From assembly GCA_021799935.1 (NCBI GenBank), contig JAJYZM010000016.1, positions 1-10,189 on the forward strand: a stretch of DNA of 10,189 nt. Reading direction: 5' to 3'. The position numbers were made by a program, and so were the translations under genes. The notes beneath the pieces are model-generated. The model ran no database searches, had not been told where the DNA came from, and worked only from the letters and a program-made list of their open reading frames with translations. Within the stretch, counting starts at the first letter, position 1, and each line of letters starts with the position of its first letter. This document shows positions 6,798 to 10,189 of the stretch, in pieces. The DNA is from a bacterium. GTDB taxonomy: Bacteria > SZUA-79 > Acidulodesulfobacterales > Acidulodesulfobacteraceae.

Positions 6798-7952
6798 ATG
6801 AAAGCGCTTAACATTTATAATCCCGTAAAAATCCATTTCGGCGCCGGCTTAATCGGCGAAACCGGAAAAATAGCCAAAAAATATTCGGATACGGCTTTAA
6901 TAGTTACCGGAAAAAACTCTATGCAAAAAACGGGAACATTAGATAAGCTCGTAAAAATATTAAAAGACGCAGGGGTTGCCCCGATAATATTCGACGGGAT
7001 TACGCCTAATCCCACAACTTATGAAATAGATTCGGCGGCGGGCATCGCGAGGGGAAAAGGCATCGGGCTTATAATAGGCTTGGGCGGAGGAAGTCCGCTT
7101 GATTCCGCAAAAGCCGTCGCGGTTGCGGCAAAGGGAAATATTCCGGTATGGGACTACCTGAAAACTACGGCAAAGGAAGCGCTTCCAGTTATAACTATAG
7201 TTTCGACCTCCGGAACCGGCAGCGAAGTTAACAGATATTCAGTCATGACAAATACCGAAACCGGGGAAAAACCTGGGTTCGGCTATGAATGTATGTACCC
7301 GAAAGAGGCCGTAATCGACCCCGAAATTATGCTGTCTATGCCCGCTAACGTAACTGCGGCGACCGGGTTCGACGTATTTGTTCATATTTTCGAAGCTTTT
7401 ACCGGAAAAGCAAAAAATGCGTTTTCTTCGGCTTACTGTATGCAGGCGTTTTATCTTCTAAAAGATAATTTAATCAAGGCATATAACGAGCCCGATAATA
7501 TCGAACCAAGGGGAAATATGGCGCTCGCTTCCGCTCTTGCCGGGCTTGCGATTGATATTTCAGGCGTCGGCATAATGCACGCTATGGAACATCCGGTATC
7601 AGGAAATTATTCTAACGTGGCACACGGCGCTGGACTTGCGGCTCTTGCGTTAGAATCGATGAAATACAATTTAAACGCATGCAAAAAAGACTTTATGCTT
7701 ATAGCGCATCATTTCGGCATTAAAAGGGCCGGCAAAAGCGACGACGAATACGCCGGGTCTTTAATAGAAAAAACAAAAGAAATGCTTTCGGCTTTAAATC
7801 TGAATATCCGTTTAAAAGACCTCGGCGTAGAAAAAGACAAACTTAGGAAAATCGCAAAAGAGGCTTTCGATACAATGGGCTTTGCTATTCAGAACAATCC
7901 TGCCGAAGCCGGCGAAAATGAAGTTTTAAAACTTTTGGAAAACAGCTACTGA
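6798..7952 (+). CDS. Iron-containing alcohol dehydrogenase (group III Fe-ADH family)
   Basis: A 384-residue cytoplasmic NAD(P)-dependent dehydrogenase expected to interconvert an alcohol and its aldehyde; the natural substrate cannot be read from sequence. The nucleotide-binding GGGSPLDSAK is at 96-105, followed by TSGTGSEVN. The metal ligands of the family appear as Asp192 and His196 (GFDVFVH), His261 (GIMHAMEHP, with catalytic-site His265) and His276 (VAHGAG). The distance from His265 to His276 is 11, one more than the 10 in FucO, so a one-residue insertion sits beside the metal site. AAGGAGGG (6781-6788) lies nine bases before the ATG, an excellent ribosome site. It stands alone and diverges from pstS, sharing the Pho-box region. 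Length is normal. The family is certain; whether it serves ethanol, longer alcohols or aldehyde detoxification is open. Confidence 0.95.
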   Translation: MKALNIYNPVKIHFGAGLIGETGKIAKKYSDTALIVTGKNSMQKTGTLDKLVKILKDAGVAPIIFDGITPNPTTYEIDSAAGIARGKGIGLIIGLGGGSPLDSAKAVAVAAKGNIPVWDYLKTTAKEALPVITIVSTSGTGSEVNRYSVMTNTETGEKPGFGYECMYPKEAVIDPEIMLSMPANVTAATGFDVFVHIFEAFTGKAKNAFSSAYCMQAFYLLKDNLIKAYNEPDNIEPRGNMALASALAGLAIDISGVGIMHAMEHPVSGNYSNVAHGAGLAALALESMKYNLNACKKDFMLIAHHFGIKRAGKSDDEYAGSLIEKTKEMLSALNLNIRLKDLGVEKDKLRKIAKEAFDTMGFAIQNNPAEAGENEVLKLLENSY

Positions 7953-8011
7953 TTTATTACATTTATTTATCGATATTTTTATTGCGGCGCCTTTTTTATG
8001 CTTATAACCAT

Positions 8012-8033
8012 GCTGTCCGTCAGCTATTTTTTT
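8012..8033 (+). terminator. Weak Rho-independent terminator candidate after the alcohol dehydrogenase
   Basis: GCTG (8012-8015) pairs with CAGC (8021-8024) around TCCGT, followed by TA and seven T residues (8027-8033). The stem is only four base pairs, so it is weak, but it is the only hairpin-plus-T pattern in the 126-base space between this gene and the convergent tRNA. A perfect AT palindrome (8033-8048) follows without apparent role. Confidence 0.35.
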
Positions 8034-8078
8034 AATAAATTTTTATTAGTAGAACTGCTTATTTACTGCCGTTTTGAG

Positions 8079-8155
8079 TGGTGCGCCCAGAGGGATTCGA
8101 ACCCCCGGCCTGCAGATTCGTAGTCTGACGCTCTATCCAGCTGAGCTATGGGCGC
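8079..8155 (-). tRNA. tRNA-Arg (anticodon ACG)
   Basis: A full cloverleaf on the minus strand. The acceptor arm GCGCCCA (8155-8149) pairs with TGGGCGC (8089-8083), the D arm contains AGCTCAGCTGGATAGAGC, the anticodon loop CTACGAA has ACG at 8121-8119, and the T arm contains GGTTCGAATCC. Discriminator A and an encoded CCA (8081-8079) complete 77 bases. After deamination of A34 to inosine it reads CGU, CGC and CGA. It faces the alcohol dehydrogenase and diverges from the second arginine tRNA at 8329. Confidence 0.97.
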
Positions 8156-8268
8156 TTTTAGATTTGCGGTATAGCAAAAATAGGAACTAAGGGGCTTGCC
8201 GTTAGCGTAATTCTTATTATTACTATGCTTTAATAATTGATTTTATATTATTAATTATATATAATAGT

Positions 8269-8274
8269 TTGACA
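8269..8274 (+). promoter_or_regulatory. Possible -35 element for tRNA-Arg(CCT)
   Basis: A perfect TTGACA stands 54 bases before the mature tRNA 5' end. The matching -10 at a 17-base spacer is only TCATTT (8292-8297), so the promoter is a tentative call. The surrounding 8156-8328 is AT-rich and otherwise empty. Confidence 0.35.
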
Positions 8275-8328
8275 TAACGCAAATTAAATAATCATTTTTA
8301 GCCGTTTTACATAATCCGCTTTTTACCC

Positions 8329-8405
8329 GCCCCCGTAGCTCAGTAGGATAGAGCAGAGGTTTCCTAAACCTTTGGTCATCGGTTCGATTCCGGTCGGGGG
8401 CACCA
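8329..8405 (+). tRNA. tRNA-Arg (anticodon CCT)
   Basis: A full cloverleaf. The acceptor arm GCCCCCG (8329-8335) pairs perfectly with CGGGGGC (8395-8401), the D arm is AGCTCAGTAGGATAGAGC, the anticodon loop TTCCTAA has CCT at 8363-8365, and the T arm contains GGTTCGATTCC. Discriminator A and an encoded CCA (8403-8405) complete 77 bases. It decodes the AGG arginine codon. Its 3' end is a classical integration site for tyrosine recombinases, and a recombinase fragment starts 128 bases downstream. No second copy of its 3' end is present in this window. Confidence 0.97.
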
Positions 8406-8467
8406 GTTAAAAACCCAATAAATAAGCCTTTTCAGACTACCTTAAGAAATTTTATATTGATTATAAT

Positions 8468-8496
8468 TTGCATAAATTTTATAATTTTTATATGAT
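8468..8496 (+). promoter_or_regulatory. Promoter candidate for the recombinase remnant
   Basis: TTGCAT (8468-8473) and TATGAT (8491-8496) are spaced by 17 bases, five of six matches at the -10. They are followed by an AGGAG ribosome site (8522-8526) and the ATG at 8534. The start signals of the degraded gene look intact. Confidence 0.45.
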
Positions 8497-8533
8497 TTTT
8501 GTCCCAAGGATTTTATAGGTCAGGAGAACTAAA

Positions 8534-8738
8534 ATGTCTGGAAGTATAAGGCTTAGAGGTAAATTTTACCATTACGACTTAATGATAGACGGCAAACGTT
8601 ATAAAGGCTCGACGAGAACGGGCGTTCGACAGGAAAAGCTCTGAAGATTTAAAAAGAGATGAATACGAAAGAGCGTTAAAGATTATAAGGGAGTATGAGA
8701 AGAACGGCGGAAAATCAAACGACGCAGATGACATATAA
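8534..8738 (+). pseudogene. Tyrosine recombinase (integrase) N-terminal remnant with a frameshift
   Basis: From the ATG at 8534, with AGGAG seven bases upstream, the reading frame gives MSGSIRLRGKFYHYDLMIDG, then KRYKGSTRTG and a TGA at 8642. GSIRxRGxxYxYDLxxDGKRYxxST is typical of the N-terminal arm/SAM-like part of phage-type integrases. A second frame continues from about 8625 as FDRKSSEDLKRDEYERALKI and ends at TAA 8736-8738, fitting the helical part that normally follows, so one frameshift lies near 8620-8640. Nothing resembling the catalytic domain (R..HxxR..Y) follows. It sits immediately downstream of tRNA-Arg(CCT), the expected place for an island integrase. The call as a dead integrase is an inference from short but characteristic similarity. 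Confidence 0.65.
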
Positions 8739-8843
8739 ACGCATGCCGTTTATGGGTATAGCCACCTGGTTCCGGAGACACGTCAACCACCCCGCCCCAC
8801 CGGACTGGGACTTCCATACGGAGAGTTAAAAAAACCGTTGACG
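8735..8843. other. GC-rich structured stretch of unknown origin in the island remnant
   Basis: Forty of the sixty bases 8761-8820 are G or C, far above the AT-rich surroundings, with runs of C on the plus strand. A perfect 7-bp hairpin (ATAAACG 8735-8741, CGTTTAT 8747-8753, loop CATGC) stands at its left edge, and CGTCAAC (8781-8787) has an exact inverted partner GTTGACG (8837-8843). No convincing protein is encoded in any frame. It might be the end of a mobile element, such as an IS200/IS605-type right end or a structured RNA; that is a guess. Confidence 0.4.
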
Positions 8844-8926
8844 ATGTTTGGAATAAGAGCGATAAAAAAGGTTTTATACCTAAACGAAAAATCAAAGCCC
8901 TTAAAACGCAAATATGAAAGGAATTT

Positions 8927-9445
8927 TTATAAGTTATTAAGGAAAAATATATCGGAATTTTTAATTCTATTAAAAGCTATTTCAGAAGCTTTTTTAACTA
9001 CATCGGCAAAAGAGTAAGGGCAATTATCTGGAATTAAATCTAATACGCTTTCGTCTTTTATGTCTTTAGATAATATATCTACGGCGTCTGTCCATGCATC
9101 TTCAAAAGCTAAACCAATTTTAGATTTTAAACCGGGATTACTTTTAATAGTTTTTATAATCTGTTTTACAGAATTGTAAATCGTTAAATTCCAGCTCTTA
9201 GTTCTTAAATCAGGCTGATTATCCCATTTATATATATGAGAAAGAAGATTTGCAAGATAGCTTTCTAACTTATAATATTCCGATTTTCCCAAGTCTTTTA
9301 CCTCTTCCGCTAAGTTAATATAATCTATTTCGTTTAATTTGCCTTCTTTAAGAAGTTCCGCGTTGGTCATAGCCCAAGTGTAATAATCGGTATCGTATAG
9401 ACCGGAAAGATTATTTACGGCAGACTTTTCTTTTACGTTTAACAT
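8927..9445 (-). CDS. DUF29 family protein
   Basis: A 172-residue soluble, mainly helical protein of unknown function. DUF29 landmarks appear in order: LYDTDYYTW (16-24), INLAEEVKDLGKSE (43-56), SHIYKWDNQPDLRTKSW (69-85) and PDNCPYSF (139-146). The family has no established activity; it is common in cyanobacteria and scattered in proteobacteria, often near mobile DNA. The ATG at 9445 has an AAAGG site about ten bases upstream. No signal peptide or membrane segment is present. The gene looks intact although both flanks are degraded, and it is transcribed opposite to them. The last 30 codons overlap an antisense frame that is unlikely to be coding. Confidence 0.85.
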   Translation of the reverse strand: MLNVKEKSAVNNLSGLYDTDYYTWAMTNAELLKEGKLNEIDYINLAEEVKDLGKSEYYKLESYLANLLSHIYKWDNQPDLRTKSWNLTIYNSVKQIIKTIKSNPGLKSKIGLAFEDAWTDAVDILSKDIKDESVLDLIPDNCPYSFADVVKKASEIAFNRIKNSDIFFLNNL

Positions 9446-9470
9446 AATTTTAATACCTTTTAAAAATTAA

Positions 9471-9645
9471 CAACTCTATATAATAAAATATAGCACTATA
9501 CTGAAAGATAATCAAGTTGTAAAAAAGCATTCAGGAATTAGAAGAAAAAATATCGCAATGGATATTAAAAAAATAACTAAATTTTTATCATACAATAATT
9601 CAAGGTTATATAATAAAACTTACAGCCGAGAAAAAAAATGAACTG
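9471..9645 (+). pseudogene. Degraded N-terminal half of the ORF6N-type gene
   Basis: Reading from 9471 gives QLYIIKYSTILKDNQVVKK before the frame drifts and stops at the TGA overlapping 9640. ORF6N proteins have LY, a short spacer and then NQ(A/V)VKR near this position, so QLY (9471-9479) and NQVVKK (9510-9527) may be its leftovers. A different frame, open from 9601, reads YIIKLTAEKKNELVENFHRF and runs straight into the C-terminal half. A +1 shift between the two would explain the missing start. Weak similarity, judged by eye. Confidence 0.35.
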
Positions 9646-9993
9646 GTGGAAAATTTCCACCGGTTCAATAAAATCAAGCATTCGAGCGCCGACCTAAAAG
9701 CCTTCACCGAAAAAGGCCTCTATATGCTCGCTACTATAATCAAAAGCCCCAAGGCAATCCAAACTACCTTAGATATCATAGAGACATACGCCAAAATAAG
9801 AGACCTCTCAAGAAGCATGTCGAAACTGCCGACTGCAGACAAAGCCGAACGGAAAACCATAATGGAAAAAGCAGCCGACGTTTTTGGAGATATCCTCGAC
9901 GGCGCCCTTGAGACGACCGGCAGCGAAACAACCCTCGAACTAAACCTTGCCGTCATAAAAGTAAAACATACGGTAAAGAAGGGAAAGAAATAA
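9646..9993 (+). CDS. ORF6N-type phage protein, C-terminal part, probably 5'-truncated
   Basis: The 115 residues from the GTG at 9646 match the second half of phage/prophage ORF6N-domain proteins, putative DNA-binding regulators of antirepressor type. Landmarks are HRFNKIKHSS, then KAFTEKGLYMLATIIKSP (19-36), the helix IETYAKIRDLSRSM (45-58) and the ending LELNLAVIKVKHTVKK. No Shine-Dalgarno sequence precedes the GTG, and the same frame is open upstream to 9601 with family-like residues (KLTAEKKNELVE), so the GTG is likely not a real start and the gene a fragment lacking its DNA-binding N-terminus. It may still be expressed, but I expect a pseudogene. It diverges from the DUF29 gene. Confidence 0.6.
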   Translation: MENFHRFNKIKHSSADLKAFTEKGLYMLATIIKSPKAIQTTLDIIETYAKIRDLSRSMSKLPTADKAERKTIMEKAADVFGDILDGALETTGSETTLELNLAVIKVKHTVKKGKK

Positions 9994-10008
9994 AAAAACG
10001 GGGTACCG

Positions 10009-10023
10009 CCATGACCGTCATGG
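10009..10023. repeat. 15-bp near-palindrome over a vestigial start codon
   Basis: CCATGAC-C-GTCATGG is a perfect 7-bp inverted repeat around one central base, and it covers the ATG of the tiny ORF at 10011. It could be a protein-binding site or simply chance. Confidence 0.4.
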
Positions 10024-10061
10024 AACTAATCGAAGAGCTTAAAAAATATCCGCCGCATTAA
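10011..10061 (+). CDS. Vestigial 16-residue ORF
   Basis: Encodes MTVMELIEELKKYPPH and stops. Many small hypothetical phage and bacterial proteins begin with a similar M-V-ELIEELKKxPPD stretch and continue with a beta strand, so this looks like the start of such a gene cut off by decay. Only a weak GGGG ribosome site precedes it. It follows the ORF6N fragment by 17 bases. Expression is doubtful. Confidence 0.3.
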   Translation: MTVMELIEELKKYPPH

Positions 10062-10066
10062 TGGAT

Positions 10067-10189
10067 TCAAACATTTTTTTCAACACTAAATTTATTGGAT
10101 TGTTTTTTGATATTGTCAAATTCCCATGCAAGTTCCGTGATTATCTCATTATTAGATGTAATAGTAATTTTCCCTAATAAATCTTCCCT
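10067..10189 (-). CDS. C-terminal end of an unrecognised protein, cut by the window edge
   Basis: On the minus strand a frame open from the edge encodes 40 residues beginning REDLLGKITITSNNEIITEL and ending KFSVEKNV, then TGA at 10069-10067. The mix of polar and hydrophobic residues is protein-like (ITITSNNEIITELAWEFDNI), but I recognise no family. It converges on the vestigial ORF. Confidence 0.45.
   Translation of the reverse strand, partial: REDLLGKITITSNNEIITELAWEFDNIKKQSNKFSVEKNV

Noticed and set aside
8033..8048. Perfect AT palindrome TAATAAA-TT-TTTATTA
   Set aside because: Pure A/T in an AT-rich spacer, without a following T run in either useful direction; likely chance.
8683..8895. 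70-codon open frame on the minus strand across the GC-rich patch
   Set aside because: No start signal, odd composition (RWGGVVDVSPEPGG), no recognisable family; it follows the GC-rich bases and looks like a chance frame.
8739..9017. Plus-strand open frame continuing in the second integrase frame after the TAA at 8736
   Set aside because: It overlaps the DUF29 gene on the other strand, its first ATG (8844) has no ribosome site, and its translation shows no integrase catalytic motifs.
8405..10189. Second att site (copy of the tRNA-Arg 3' end) inside the window
   Set aside because: I looked for repeats of GGTTCGATTCC and CGGGGGCACCA downstream and found none; any right attachment site lies outside.
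1..10189. CRISPR array or complete insertion sequence
   Set aside because: No regularly spaced direct repeats with spacers, and no full transposase with terminal inverted repeats; the only tandem repeats are the 11-bp Pho-box heptamers.

Overview
The window looks like a chromosomal segment of an AT-rich Gram-negative bacterium. An outer-membrane efflux lipoprotein, a periplasmic adaptor start and a lipidated PstS all imply an outer membrane and periplasm. Protein style (Fe-dependent alcohol dehydrogenase, Pst system, DUF29 and ORF6N-like genes) would fit a deltaproteobacterial-type lineage, but the species cannot be fixed from the sequence.

Left part (1-1849): the start of an RND-type membrane fusion protein on the minus strand diverges from a NodT/TolC-type outer-membrane factor on the plus strand. 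The outer-membrane factor has a near-perfect sigma70 promoter whose spacer holds an inverted repeat, a plausible operator. Together they read as a tripartite efflux pump locus. The inner-membrane pump gene itself is not in view.

Centre (1846-6590, minus strand): a complete high-affinity phosphate uptake cluster in the order pstS-pstC-pstA-pstB-phoU. It starts from a promoter preceded by four TGTTACA-like heptamers spaced exactly 11 bp apart, the layout of Pho boxes. Between pstS and pstC lie a 22-bp perfect hairpin of the REP-like 'ATTGC..GAAGCAAT' type, a terminator-like hairpin with a U8 tract, and an internal extended -10 promoter. pstS is therefore probably expressed separately from, and above, pstCAB-phoU. 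PstA carries Asn and Gln at the two positions where the family has conserved Arg and Glu. An iron-containing alcohol dehydrogenase (6798-7952, plus) is transcribed divergently, and its -35 overlaps the last Pho-box repeat.

Right part (7953-10189): two arginine tRNA genes, ACG on minus and CCT on plus, are followed by a degraded genomic island. It contains the N-terminal scrap of a tyrosine recombinase with a frameshift, directly 3' of tRNA-Arg(CCT); a short, unusually GC-rich structured stretch; an intact DUF29 gene; a 5'-truncated ORF6N-type phage protein; a 16-residue vestigial ORF; and the C-terminus of an unknown gene running off the edge. The integrase fragment beside a tRNA 3' end and the phage-type remnants suggest an old integration that has decayed.

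I see no clearly new multi-gene system. The best leads are the regulatory architecture of the pst locus, the PstA substitutions, and the unexplained GC-rich element in the island remnant.
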